A stretch of DNA of 9,125 nucleotides from Candidatus Saganbacteria bacterium (GTDB lineage: Bacteria; Margulisbacteria; WOR-1; O2-12-FULL-45-9; XYB2-FULL-48-7). Below the pieces are notes generated by a model. That model had not been told where the DNA came from. It saw only the letters and a program-made list of their open reading frames with translations, and did not search any database. The position numbers and the translations under genes were made by a program. Position 1 is the first letter of the stretch, and every line of letters starts with the position of its first letter. Location: positions 1 through 9,125 of the forward strand of contig JAGVQF010000119.1 in assembly GCA_020051815.1 (NCBI GenBank), written 5' to 3'. Positions 1 through 6,335 of the stretch are shown in pieces.

Positions 1-2359
1 CCGCTTCGTTGTCGCGGGCTGCTTTGATCGTCCGCTCGATAAAGTCCTTGACCCCCTTGTGCCGTTCAAAGTACTTATTAATGTAAGCGGCTGCTTCGGT
101 CTTTTTGATCTTTAACTGTTTGGCCAGGCCAAAGTCGGAGATGCCGTAGATGACGCCGAAGTTGACGGTTTTGGCGGCGGCGCGCGGGATCCCCAGCTCA
201 TCGGCAGTCGACTGGTGGACATCAAGCCCCTCGCGGAAAGCTTTCAACAGCAGAGGGTCGTCACTTAAATGCGCCAGGACCCGGAGCTCGACCTGCGAAT
301 AGTCGGCGGCGAGGATCAGCCAACCCTTCTCTTCGGGTACGAAGGCGGAGCGGATCCTTTTCCCCCAGTCGCCGCGCGCGGGGATGTTTTGCAGGTTCGG
401 GTTTGAGCTTGAGAGCCGGCCCGTGGCGGTGATCGTCTGGTTGAACGAGGTGTGGATGCGCCCGGTCTTGGGATTGATGATCGCCGGCAGGGCGTCGATG
501 TAGGTCGATTTGAGCTTGGTATACTGGCGGTAGTCCATCAGCTTTTGCGCGATCTCGATATTTTCTCCCGCCAGCTCTTCCAGCACCTCGACATCGGTCG
601 ACGGCCCGGTCTTGGTCCGTTTTTTGACCGGCAGCATCAGCTTGGTAAAGAGGATATGGGCCAGCTGTTTGGGTGAGTTGAGGTTAAAGACTTCTCCGGC
701 GATGGCAAAGATGTGGCGCTCGAGCTCTTTCATTTCCCGGCCCAGTTCTTTTGACATTTCGGCCAGCTGGCCGCAGTCGACCGAGATCCCCTCGCATTCG
801 AGGCCGATCAGGACGGCGAGGAGCGGCATCTCAACTTCGTGGAAGAGCTTGTCCATCTTTTGCGCCTTGAGCGCCAGGGTGAAAATTTCGTAGAGGCCGA
901 GCGTGGCGTCGGCGTCGCTGCCCGCGTAATCGGTGGCGAGATCGACCGGCACCTGTGAAAAATCCTCGTATTTGGCGTCTTCGCCGATCAGCTCCATCAG
1001 CTTGATCATCTCGCGCCCGAGAAACTGCTTGGCCAGGTGCTTGAGCGAATACTTGCCGGAGATCGGGTCAAGGAGGTAGGCGGCGACCATTGTGTCAAAA
1101 TAGGGACCGGCGACTTCGAGGCCGTTGTGTTTTAGCATTTCTATGTCAAACTTCAGGTTATGCCCGATCTTGAGCTTGTTGGAAAGAAAAAGCGGTTTAA
1201 GTTTTTCCAATGCCCCATCAAGTGCCTTGATGCCTTGATGCCTTAATGGCAGATAGAACGCGGTTTTTACTTCCGTTGAAAAAGAAATGCCTACGATCCC
1301 CGCCGTAAAAACATCAAGCCCGGTCGTTTCAAGATCGAAAGCGAATTTGTCGGACTTTTCGAGAGCCTTGATCAGTTCATCGAGGTCTTTTTCGGTCTTG
1401 ACGGCCTTAAAGTTAAACTTGGCGATCTCTTCTCTCTTTTTTTCAACCATGGCGGCGCTGTCGAAGAGTCCCGGCTCTTTGCCGTATTTTTTGGCCAAAC
1501 TCTCGAATTCAAATTCCCGGAAAAGAGGAATAACCTTGCCGGCCCAGTCGATCTCGCCTCTTTTAGCGTGTTTAAAATCGATCTCAAGCGGCACATCGGT
1601 CACGATCGTAGCCAGCCGTTTGCTTAGCTCGGCCAGATGAAGGTTGTTCTTGAGGTTTTCTTTGAGCGCGGGCTTTTTGATCTTATCGAGATTTTTATAA
1701 ATATTGTCCAGCGTGCCGTATTCTGTGAGCAATTCGATCGCCGTCTTGTCGCCGACTTTGGGCACGCCGGGGATATTGTCGGAGGTGTCGCCTTTGAGCG
1801 ACTTGTAGTCGATCAGCTGGTTGGCTTTAAGGCCGCCATAGCGCGCTTCAACCTCCTTTTCGCCGTAGAGGACGGTGTCGGTGATCCCTTTTCGTGTTGT
1901 GAGAACTTTTATTTTATCGTTAACCAGCTGGAGGGGGTCGAGGTCGCCGGTCAGTATCTCTACCTCAAAGCCCTGCGCCGCAGCTTCTTTGGCCAGCGTG
2001 CCGATCACGTCATCAGCTTCAAAGCCCGCCAGCTCATAGATCGGGATGTCAAAGGCCGTGGCCACCTCTTTAATGTAGGGGAACTGCTCGTGGAGGGTGG
2101 GGGGCGCCTTTTCCCGGGTGGCTTTGTACTCTTTATATTCTTTGTGGCGGAAGGTCGGCTCCGGCCGGTCAAACGAGATAGCCACGAAATCCGGCTTTTC
2201 ATCAAGAATTTTCAGCAGCATGGTGGTAAAGCCGTAGATGGCGTTCGTCGTCAGGCCGGAAGCGGCGCGCATCGTGTCGGGCAGGGCGTAGAACGCCCGG
2301 TAAGCGAGGGAATTGCCGTCGATCAGAACGATCTTCGGCTGGTTATGATTTTTCGCCAA
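1..2359 (-). CDS. polA: DNA polymerase I, C-terminus cut by window edge
   Basis: This is replicative-repair DNA polymerase I, which removes RNA primers and fills gaps. I translated the frame by hand: 786 codons without a stop, still open at position 1, so roughly the last 100-140 residues, including motif C, lie outside. Residues 8-290 are the 5' nuclease, with VLIDGNSLAYRAF, GFEADDVIG (112-120) and the LKGDTSDNIPGVP helix-hairpin-helix entry. The 3'-5' exonuclease looks active, with FDLETTG (341-347), GHNLKFD (399-405) and YAGSD (478-482). Polymerase motif A is DYSQVELR (686-693). The O-helix has R726, K730, F734 and Y738. The loop before the O-helix is about 10 residues shorter than in Taq or E. 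coli Pol I. No ATG fits the N-terminus. I chose TTG at 2359, which overlaps the end of tsf by 17 nt and has AGG 7 nt upstream. Third gene of the rpsB-tsf-polA operon. Confidence 0.96.
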   Translation of the reverse strand, partial: MAKNHNQPKIVLIDGNSLAYRAFYALPDTMRAASGLTTNAIYGFTTMLLKILDEKPDFVAISFDRPEPTFRHKEYKEYKATREKAPPTLHEQFPYIKEVATAFDIPIYELAGFEADDVIGTLAKEAAAQGFEVEILTGDLDPLQLVNDKIKVLTTRKGITDTVLYGEKEVEARYGGLKANQLIDYKSLKGDTSDNIPGVPKVGDKTAIELLTEYGTLDNIYKNLDKIKKPALKENLKNNLHLAELSKRLATIVTDVPLEIDFKHAKRGEIDWAGKVIPLFREFEFESLAKKYGKEPGLFDSAAMVEKKREEIAKFNFKAVKTEKDLDELIKALEKSDKFAFDLETTGLDVFTAGIVGISFSTEVKTAFYLPLRHQGIKALDGALEKLKPLFLSNKLKIGHNLKFDIEMLKHNGLEVAGPYFDTMVAAYLLDPISGKYSLKHLAKQFLGREMIKLMELIGEDAKYEDFSQVPVDLATDYAGSDADATLGLYEIFTLALKAQKMDKLFHEVEMPLLAVLIGLECEGISVDCGQLAEMSKELGREMKELERHIFAIAGEVFNLNSPKQLAHILFTKLMLPVKKRTKTGPSTDVEVLEELAGENIEIAQKLMDYRQYTKLKSTYIDALPAIINPKTGRIHTSFNQTITATGRLSSSNPNLQNIPARGDWGKRIRSAFVPEEKGWLILAADYSQVELRVLAHLSDDPLLLKAFREGLDVHQSTADELGIPRAAAKTVNFGVIYGISDFGLAKQLKIKKTEAAAYINKYFERHKGVKDFIERTIKAARDNEA
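1223..1246 (+). repeat. 8-bp tandem repeat within polA
   Basis: TGCCTTGA occurs at 1223-1230 and 1231-1238, followed by TGCCTTAA at 1239-1246. On the coding strand it encodes RHQGIKAL (about residues 373-380), in a surface region of the proofreading domain between Exo I and Exo II. Confidence 0.7.
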
Positions 2360-2942
2360 GCTGGAACCTGACAAACCGGCGGATGACGATATTCTCCCCG
2401 ATCTTGGCGACCAGGGCGCCCAGGAGATCCTTGATCGCGATCTTGGGGTCGCGGATAAAGGGCTGGTCGAGCAGGCAGACCTCGGAATAGAACTTATCAA
2501 GGCGCCCCTCGAGGATCTTTTCGATCGCCTTTTCCGGTTTGCCTTCGGACCGGGCCTGAGTGGTCAGAATATCGCTTTCGTGCGAGATAATACCATCCGG
2601 CACTTCGTCGCGGGAGATATATTGCGGATTAGAGGCCGCGATCTGCAGGCAGATGTCTTTGACAAACCCCTGGAAGTCGATGTTGCGGGCGACAAAGTCG
2701 GATTCGGAATTGACTTCGACCAATACGCCGATCTTGCCGCCGGTGTGGATGTAGGACTCGACGACCCCTTCGGCGGCAACGCGGCCGGCACGCCGCGAGG
2801 CAGAGGCGACCCCTTTTTTCCTCAAGATATCGACGGCGGCTTCAAAATCCCCTTTGGCTTCGGAGAGGGCCGCCTTGCAATCCATCATGCCGCAGCCGGT
2901 CTTTTCCCGCAGGGACTTTACATGTTCAGTTGAGATTTCCAT
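2343..2942 (-). CDS. tsf: Elongation factor Ts
   Basis: EF-Ts is the guanine-nucleotide exchange factor that releases GDP from EF-Tu in the cytoplasm. The protein has 199 residues, the short form seen in Thermus and cyanobacteria rather than the longer E. coli form. Residues 1-45 form the UBA-like N-terminal domain (VKSLREKTGCGMMDCKAAL). The EF-Tu contact motif is SDFVARN (81-87), a conservative Thr-to-Ser change from the usual TDFVARN. The C-terminus (LLGALVAKIGENIVIRRFVRF) is typical of the family. The start ATG overlaps the rpsB stop by one base (TGATG), which points to translational coupling. The downstream polA start lies inside the last codons of tsf. I see no truncation or frameshift. 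Confidence 0.98.
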   Translation of the reverse strand: MEISTEHVKSLREKTGCGMMDCKAALSEAKGDFEAAVDILRKKGVASASRRAGRVAAEGVVESYIHTGGKIGVLVEVNSESDFVARNIDFQGFVKDICLQIAASNPQYISRDEVPDGIISHESDILTTQARSEGKPEKAIEKILEGRLDKFYSEVCLLDQPFIRDPKIAIKDLLGALVAKIGENIVIRRFVRFQLGEKS

Positions 2943-3793
2943 CAGAAACCGACCCGCTTTTCTTCCTCCGCCTCTTTCGGCACGATGACATGCGAGAGGA
3001 CGGTCTCTTCCAGGTGTTGTTCCATGGTCAGCGCTTCGGCTTCTTCCACCTCAAGCGGCGCGGCGATCGGCTCGCCGGCTTCGGCGCCCTCGGCGAGTTC
3101 TTCGACCGGCTTGGCCACTTCGCGTCCCGCGATCACGGCGTCGGCCACGATCTTGGTCAGCAGTTTGATCGAGCGGATGGCGTCGTCATTGCCCGGGATC
3201 GGGTAATCGACTTCGTCCGGGTCGGTGTTGGTGTCGACTATGGCCACGATCGGGATCTTGAGGCGCCGGGCTTCTTTGAGCGCCGTCTGCTCTTTGATCG
3301 TGTCGATGATAAAGACGGCGGCGGGGAGCATTGTCATCTGGCGGATGCCGCCCAGGCCCCGGACCAGTTTGCGGTGCTCGCGCTCAAGCAGGATGACCTC
3401 TTTTTTGGGCAGGCGGTCGTAGGTGCCGTCCTCTTTCATCTTTTCGATGTCGTTGAGGCGCGCGATGTTCTTTTTTAGCGTCTTAAAGTTTGTCAGCGTG
3501 CCGCCCATCCAGCGCTGGTTGACAAAGAACATGCCGCAGCGCTTGGCTTCTTCTTCGGTCGCCTCCTGGGCCTGTTTTTTGGTGCCGACAAAAAGGATGG
3601 AGCTGGCGCCGGAGATGCCCTTGACGAACTCGTAGGCCTTTTCGATCAGCGGGATCGACTTGTGCAGGTCGATGACATGGATGCCGTTCCGGGCGGAATA
3701 AATATAGCGCTGCATCTTGGGATTCCAGCGCTTGCTCTGATGGCCGAAATGGACCCCGGCCTCGAGCAGTTCTTTCATGGTGACAACTGGCAT
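2942..3793 (-). CDS. rpsB: 30S ribosomal protein S2
   Basis: S2 is a small-subunit protein that binds late in assembly and helps recruit S1 and mRNA. The N-terminus ([19 protein letters not shown]) and the motifs [25 protein letters not shown] and [14 protein letters not shown] are diagnostic. At 283 residues it is about 40 longer than E. coli S2. The family core ends near residue 228, and the remaining 55 or so residues form a Glu/Ala-rich acidic tail. The ATG at 3793 is preceded by AGGAGG only 4 nt away, a strong ribosome binding site. It is the first gene of the rpsB-tsf-polA operon, and its stop overlaps the tsf start. In other bacteria S2 represses its own leader; no such leader structure is proven here. 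Confidence 0.98.
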   Translation of the reverse strand: MPVVTMKELLEAGVHFGHQSKRWNPKMQRYIYSARNGIHVIDLHKSIPLIEKAYEFVKGISGASSILFVGTKKQAQEATEEEAKRCGMFFVNQRWMGGTLTNFKTLKKNIARLNDIEKMKEDGTYDRLPKKEVILLEREHRKLVRGLGGIRQMTMLPAAVFIIDTIKEQTALKEARRLKIPIVAIVDTNTDPDEVDYPIPGNDDAIRSIKLLTKIVADAVIAGREVAKPVEELAEGAEAGEPIAAPLEVEEAEALTMEQHLEETVLSHVIVPKEAEEEKRVGF

Positions 3794-3847
3794 GGTGCCT
3801 CCTGGTGTTTGTATATTCAGATCATTAACGAGAGCAATCGATTGTTA

Positions 3848-3876
3848 ATTTTATCATGGGGCGGGGCTTTATGCAA
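3848..3876 (-). promoter_or_regulatory. Promoter of the rpsB-tsf-polA operon
   Basis: On the minus strand TTGCAT (3876-3871) is followed by exactly 17 nt and TAAAAT (3853-3848), a good sigma-70-type match. The predicted transcription start is near 3841, giving a leader of about 48 nt before rpsB. An inverted repeat, ATTAAC (3824-3829) and GTTAAT (3844-3849), with the palindrome CAATCGATTG (3835-3844) inside, covers the predicted start and touches the -10 box. It could be an operator or the foot of a leader hairpin. That role is inference. Confidence 0.75.
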
Positions 3877-3880
3877 CTTG

Positions 3881-3889
3881 TGATATAAT
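3881..3889 (+). promoter_or_regulatory. Extended -10 promoter of yggS-sepF
   Basis: TGATATAAT contains a perfect -10 box (TATAAT, 3884-3889) and the TGn extension. No -35 box is apparent, which is normal for extended -10 promoters. Only 9 nt separate the box from the yggS ATG, so the transcript should start about 3 nt before the start codon. There is no Shine-Dalgarno sequence, so the message is predicted to be essentially leaderless. It abuts the -35 box of the divergent rpsB promoter (3876). Confidence 0.7.
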
Positions 3890-3898
3890 CCCGCCAGC

Positions 3899-4582
3899 AT
3901 GTCCGTTGCCCAAAATATTGAAATTGTCAGAGAAAGAATCGATAGAGCCGCGCTGAAGATCGGACGCGATCCCGCCGAAATAAAGCTCGTCGCCGTAGTC
4001 AAAAATGTTCCCCTCGAAAAGATATTTGAAGCCATAGACGCGGGCATTACCGACATCGGCGAAAACCGCGTCCAGGAGGCGGCCGGGCGCTATCAATTGA
4101 TCAGCGAAAAATACCCCAAGATCACCCGCCACATGATCGGCCATCTCCAGCGCAATAAAGTTCGACAGGCGCTTGACATGTTTGATATAATTCAGTCGGT
4201 TGACAGCCGGCGGCTGGCGGCAGAGATCGAGAGAAAGGCGAAGGAAAAGGGACAGGATCAGGCGAAGGTGTTGATCGAAGTCAACATGTCGGGCGATAGC
4301 TCGAAGTTCGGAGTCCGGAGTTCGGAGACGATCGAGCTTTTTCGTTTCGTTTCGACGCTGGAAAAGATAAAAGTTCTGGGACTGATGACGATCGGGCCGC
4401 TGGCCGGCGATCCCAGGCCGGCGTTCGCGGCTTTGCGAAAGTTAAGCGATGAAATAAAACAAATGAACCTCCCGAAGGTTGAGATGAAGTATCTTTCCAT
4501 GGGGATGAGCGGCGATTTTGAGACCGCGATCGTTGAGGGTTCGAATCTGTTGCGGCTCGGCCGGGCGATCTTCGGCGCTTAA
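3899..4582 (+). CDS. yggS: YggS/YlmE family PLP homeostasis protein
   Basis: This is a single-domain alanine-racemase-fold protein that binds pyridoxal 5'-phosphate and keeps the free vitamin B6 pool balanced; no catalytic reaction is established for the family. At 227 residues it has the usual family length. Lys35 in LVAVVK is the expected Schiff-base lysine. Family motifs follow in order: IGENRVQEA, HMIGHLQRNKV, QSVDS, GLMTIGP, SMGMSGDFETAI and GSNLLRLGRAIFG. The ATG at 3899 starts 9 nt after a -10 box without a ribosome binding site. The gene lies 19 nt upstream of sepF, as the B. subtilis homologue ylmE lies next to sepF. A degenerate 7-bp tandem repeat (4304-4331) codes for the loop FGVRSSE without changing the expected length. 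Confidence 0.95.
   Translation: MSVAQNIEIVRERIDRAALKIGRDPAEIKLVAVVKNVPLEKIFEAIDAGITDIGENRVQEAAGRYQLISEKYPKITRHMIGHLQRNKVRQALDMFDIIQSVDSRRLAAEIERKAKEKGQDQAKVLIEVNMSGDSSKFGVRSSETIELFRFVSTLEKIKVLGLMTIGPLAGDPRPAFAALRKLSDEIKQMNLPKVEMKYLSMGMSGDFETAIVEGSNLLRLGRAIFGA
4304..4331 (+). repeat. Degenerate 7-bp tandem repeat within yggS
   Basis: AAGTTCG, GAGTCCG, GAGTTCG and GAGACGA form a 7-bp periodic run in a loop-coding part of yggS. The protein length is unaffected. Confidence 0.55.
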
Positions 4583-4601
4583 ATAAGGGGAGGGAAATAA
4601 C

Positions 4602-5051
4602 ATGGTTGAGAATATTTTGAAGCGGGCAAAACGGTTTATCGGCCTCGAAGAAGAGCTGGGGGAAGAGGAGAGGGGCGGCCAGCAGATGGACCTTGGCGCT
4701 ATCCTTAAAGCCAAGCGCGAGCGGGAGCCGAAGGCCGAGGGGAGCTTTGATGTCATGGTCTATGAGCCGAAGATCTACGAAGATTCTCTCAATATTTCGA
4801 CCAACCTGCGGGCCGGCTCGCCGGTCATCGTCAACCTCAAGCATCTTGACCCGGCCGAGGGGACGCGCCTGATCGATTTTGTCTGCGGTACCGCCTACGC
4901 CATCGACGGCCACATGATGAAGATCGGCGAAACGATCTTTCTCTTCGCGCCCAGCCATATTGCCATCGTCTCCGCCGAGGAGCGCGCCACGCTCTCCGAA
5001 GAAGTGACGCAGACCGTCAGGGAAAAGCGCGAAACCTTCTTTAGCCGCTAA
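4602..5051 (+). CDS. sepF: Cell division protein SepF
   Basis: SepF anchors FtsZ filaments to the membrane and bundles them during septum formation. The protein has 149 residues, close to B. subtilis SepF (151). Residues 1-15 (MVENILKRAKRFIGL) can form the amphipathic membrane-binding helix. A charged linker follows to about residue 47. Residues 48-124 are the SepF core, with YEDSLNISTNLRAGSPVIVNL, RLIDFVCGTAYAIDG and KIGETIFLFAPSHIAI. GGGGAGGG (4587-4594) lies 7 nt before the ATG, an excellent ribosome binding site, in contrast to the leaderless yggS just upstream. It is probably cotranscribed with yggS. The DUF559 palindromic element begins 10 nt after its stop codon. Confidence 0.93.
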   Translation: MVENILKRAKRFIGLEEELGEEERGGQQMDLGAILKAKREREPKAEGSFDVMVYEPKIYEDSLNISTNLRAGSPVIVNLKHLDPAEGTRLIDFVCGTAYAIDGHMMKIGETIFLFAPSHIAIVSAEERATLSEEVTQTVREKRETFFSR

Positions 5052-5058
5052 ATAATCC

Positions 5059-5469
5059 TCAGCCCTCACCCGATTTACGTTTATCGAAAATCTGTTCTTG
5101 ACTGCCCTCTCCCAGAGGGAGAGGGATTGATTGATGAACAATTATTTCTTCAAGCTTCTTTAAGGCCATTTCCCTGGTTCCGATCAACTCATTATTTAAG
5201 ACCCTGATTATCTTTATTCCTTCAGATTCGATCACTTCCTGCCTTAATCGATCGTAATCTTTTCTTTTTAGGTGTATTCCGCCATCAACTTCGACGCCCA
5301 ATCTTAGTTCGTGGCAATAAAAATCAATAACAAAGCCTTCGATCACATGCTGTCTCCGAAACTTAAGATACTTAAATTTACGCTTGCGCAGGAGTTCCCA
5401 GACAATCTTTTCCGCTTTGGTCTGGCCTTTTCTTAAGGTTCGCGCGAATGTCTTTTTTATTTCTTTCAT
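5059..5469 (-). CDS. DUF559 (Vsr-like) endonuclease-domain protein
   Basis: This is a small putative nuclease of the DUF559 family, which has the fold of Vsr mismatch endonuclease and other restriction-like enzymes; its DNA target is unknown. The protein has 136 residues from the ATG at 5469. Residues 1-30 are basic and helical. The core is RRQHVIEGFVIDFYC then LGVEVDGGIH, with candidate catalytic residues Asp49, Glu60, Asp62 and His66, and the typical ending IKIIRVLNNEL. Residues beyond 114 (SIPLPLGEG to KSGEG) are encoded by the element's own hairpin and terminal repeat, and the TGA lies just past the repeat. The frame is open upstream to GTG or longer starts near 5637, but that part only translates repeat sequence and crosses the element boundary. 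No close ribosome binding site is seen at 5469. Confidence 0.9.
   Translation of the reverse strand: MKEIKKTFARTLRKGQTKAEKIVWELLRKRKFKYLKFRRQHVIEGFVIDFYCHELRLGVEVDGGIHLKRKDYDRLRQEVIESEGIKIIRVLNNELIGTREMALKKLEEIIVHQSIPLPLGEGSQEQIFDKRKSGEG
5062..5075 (+). repeat. Left terminal inverted repeat of DUF559 element
   Basis: GCCCTCACCCGATT is the exact reverse complement of 5539-5552. It starts 10 nt after the sepF stop codon, and it encodes the last residues of the DUF559 reading frame on the minus strand. Confidence 0.85.
5105..5125. repeat. Hairpin palindrome, left copy
   Basis: Arms CCCTCTCCC (5105-5113) and GGGAGAGGG (5117-5125) enclose AGA. It is an inverted copy of 5487-5507, and the match extends one base further to the left G. 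It lacks a following T-run, so it does not look like an intrinsic terminator. Read on the minus strand it encodes the peptide PLPLGEG at the C-terminus of the DUF559 protein. Confidence 0.85.
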
Positions 5470-5486
5470 TCGATAACTACCCAAAC

Positions 5487-5507
5487 CCCTCTCCCTCTGG
5501 GAGAGGG
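5487..5507. repeat. Hairpin palindrome, right copy
   Basis: Arms CCCTCTCCC (5487-5495) and GGGAGAGGG (5499-5507) enclose TCT. It falls between the predicted DUF559 promoter and start codon. The message would therefore carry this hairpin in its leader, with SD-like purines held in one arm. Confidence 0.85.
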
Positions 5508-5521
5508 CCGTTAATCGACCA

Positions 5522-5530
5522 ATTATATCA
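5522..5530 (-). promoter_or_regulatory. Candidate extended -10 promoter of DUF559 gene
   Basis: On the minus strand TGATATAAT lies inside the element, the same 9-mer as the yggS promoter. The predicted start near 5515 gives a leader of about 45 nt that contains the right hairpin. This would let the element express its nuclease independently of its insertion site. Confidence 0.5.
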
Positions 5531-5538
5531 TTACGACC

Positions 5539-5552
5539 AATCGGGTGAGGGC
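5539..5552 (-). repeat. Right terminal inverted repeat of DUF559 element
   Basis: AATCGGGTGAGGGC matches the left end in inverted orientation over 14 of 14 positions. It ends 26 nt before the -35 box of the secreted-protein operon. Confidence 0.85.
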
Positions 5553-5578
5553 AGTTAGATCCCGGCTGTAAAAAAAGC

Positions 5579-5606
5579 TTGCATAATCCCTCGTTGGGTA
5601 TATAAT
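5579..5606 (+). promoter_or_regulatory. Promoter of the secreted-protein operon
   Basis: TTGCAT (5579-5584), a 16-nt spacer and TATAAT (5601-5606) form a strong sigma-70-type promoter with the same -35 box as the rpsB promoter. The predicted start is near 5612-5613, only about 3 nt before the GTG at 5616, and no Shine-Dalgarno sequence is present. The spacing from -10 box to start codon (9 nt) is identical to that of yggS. Confidence 0.75.
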
Positions 5607-5615
5607 GTATTAACT

Positions 5616-6335
5616 GTGGCGGTAAAAAAACATTCAAGGCCCGTAATTGTCCTGATCGTTTTTTTAATCCTGTTGGCCGGTGGGGTTTGCGCGGAAAGAG
5701 TTTCCGCCCCTGGCGCCAACGGCGCCCCTGGCATTACACTTGATTACATCTTGCCCAATACCGGCCTGCCCGCGCCTCTGACCGGGGGCGGCATCACGCT
5801 CGAGGCGATCGGCGGCCAGCCGATCATCGGGTTGTTCTCTGACGGTATAATTCAAGCCGCTTATCTGCCTTCACTCGAGGTCTCCGGCGTCTACACATAT
5901 AACGACACAGCCGATCCGATGCGCTACGGGCTGACCTATTACCAGTCATTTTATCTGCGCAGCAGCGCCTATGCCGACCTGGCCGCGATCATGGCTGGCA
6001 TCAACGCCGCCCTGCCAGCCGGCTCCCCTTACGAATGTATCGAGATCGACCATTATGATCCGGCCAACCAGGGCTGGGAAACCACCGCCAAATGGCGGAA
6101 TTACGACCAGCAGCTTGATGTCTACCATACCCGGCCGATCTATAATTCATCGACCGGCAACGTGACATACGAATACCCAGCCGCTTCGCCGGCGGTCGAC
6201 TTTAGCCGCGGCGATTATATCTATCTCGGCTTCGGCAAGCTTTCGGCGGCGGCCGTCACCGTCAGCGGCAACTGGCTCTACCGGGACGCGCTTGACGCCA
6301 GAAGCGAGCCAAAGTTCAACTGGGCGCCGAAATAA
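5616..6335 (+). CDS. Secreted protein of unrecognised family, paralogue 1
   Basis: I do not recognise this family. The 239-residue protein starts at GTG, supported by a textbook signal peptide: basic MAVKKHSR, hydrophobic residues 10-24, and a likely cut after Ala26 (VCA). No clear lipobox is present around Cys25. Residues 30-83 are Gly/Pro/Ala-rich. Residues 84-239 match the next gene product (48-205) at roughly 55-60% identity by hand alignment, with the shared motifs LPSLEV, GVYT[YF]ND, RYG[LM]TYYQS, PYECIE, YDP, NQGWE, VYHT, STG, VTYEY and AASPA. The domain is rich in Tyr and beta-type sequence, which suggests an extracellular fold. It is the first gene of a five-gene operon and overlaps the next by one base (TAATG). 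Confidence 0.86.
   Translation: MAVKKHSRPVIVLIVFLILLAGGVCAERVSAPGANGAPGITLDYILPNTGLPAPLTGGGITLEAIGGQPIIGLFSDGIIQAAYLPSLEVSGVYTYNDTADPMRYGLTYYQSFYLRSSAYADLAAIMAGINAALPAGSPYECIEIDHYDPANQGWETTAKWRNYDQQLDVYHTRPIYNSSTGNVTYEYPAASPAVDFSRGDYIYLGFGKLSAAAVTVSGNWLYRDALDARSEPKFNWAPK

Larger units (their letters stand above)
5062..5552. mobile_element. DUF559-carrying element with inverted terminal repeats and hairpins
   Basis: The 14-bp ends GCCCTCACCCGATT (5062-5075) and AATCGGGTGAGGGC (5539-5552) are perfect inverted repeats. Inside each end, after a spacer of about 30 nt, sits one of two inverted copies of the same hairpin (5105-5125 and 5487-5507), with arms CCCTCTCCC and GGGAGAGGG around a 3-base loop. 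The DUF559 endonuclease gene occupies the space between the hairpins. The element fills the intergenic space between sepF and the next promoter. I see no target-site duplication. Calling it mobile is inference from the symmetry, the nuclease cargo and the related second copy at 8455-8606. Confidence 0.65.

Noticed and set aside
1637..2371. Long plus-strand open frame (244 codons) and several others antisense to polA, tsf and rpsB
   Set aside because: They are in register with the real minus-strand genes, whose translations match Pol I, EF-Ts and S2 throughout. Their own translations resemble no family.
5105..5125. Hairpin after sepF as an intrinsic terminator
   Set aside because: The stem is followed by GATTGATTG rather than a T-run on either strand, and the same hairpin recurs inside a coding region at 8551-8573.
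5062..5552. CRISPR array or toxin-antitoxin locus around the repeats
   Set aside because: There are only two inverted, not direct, repeat copies with a gene between them, and no second small gene that could be an antitoxin partner.
5470..5637. Upstream extension of the DUF559 reading frame by 56 codons
   Set aside because: The extension crosses the element's right end and translates hairpin and terminal repeat, and the DUF559 domain is complete from the ATG at 5469.
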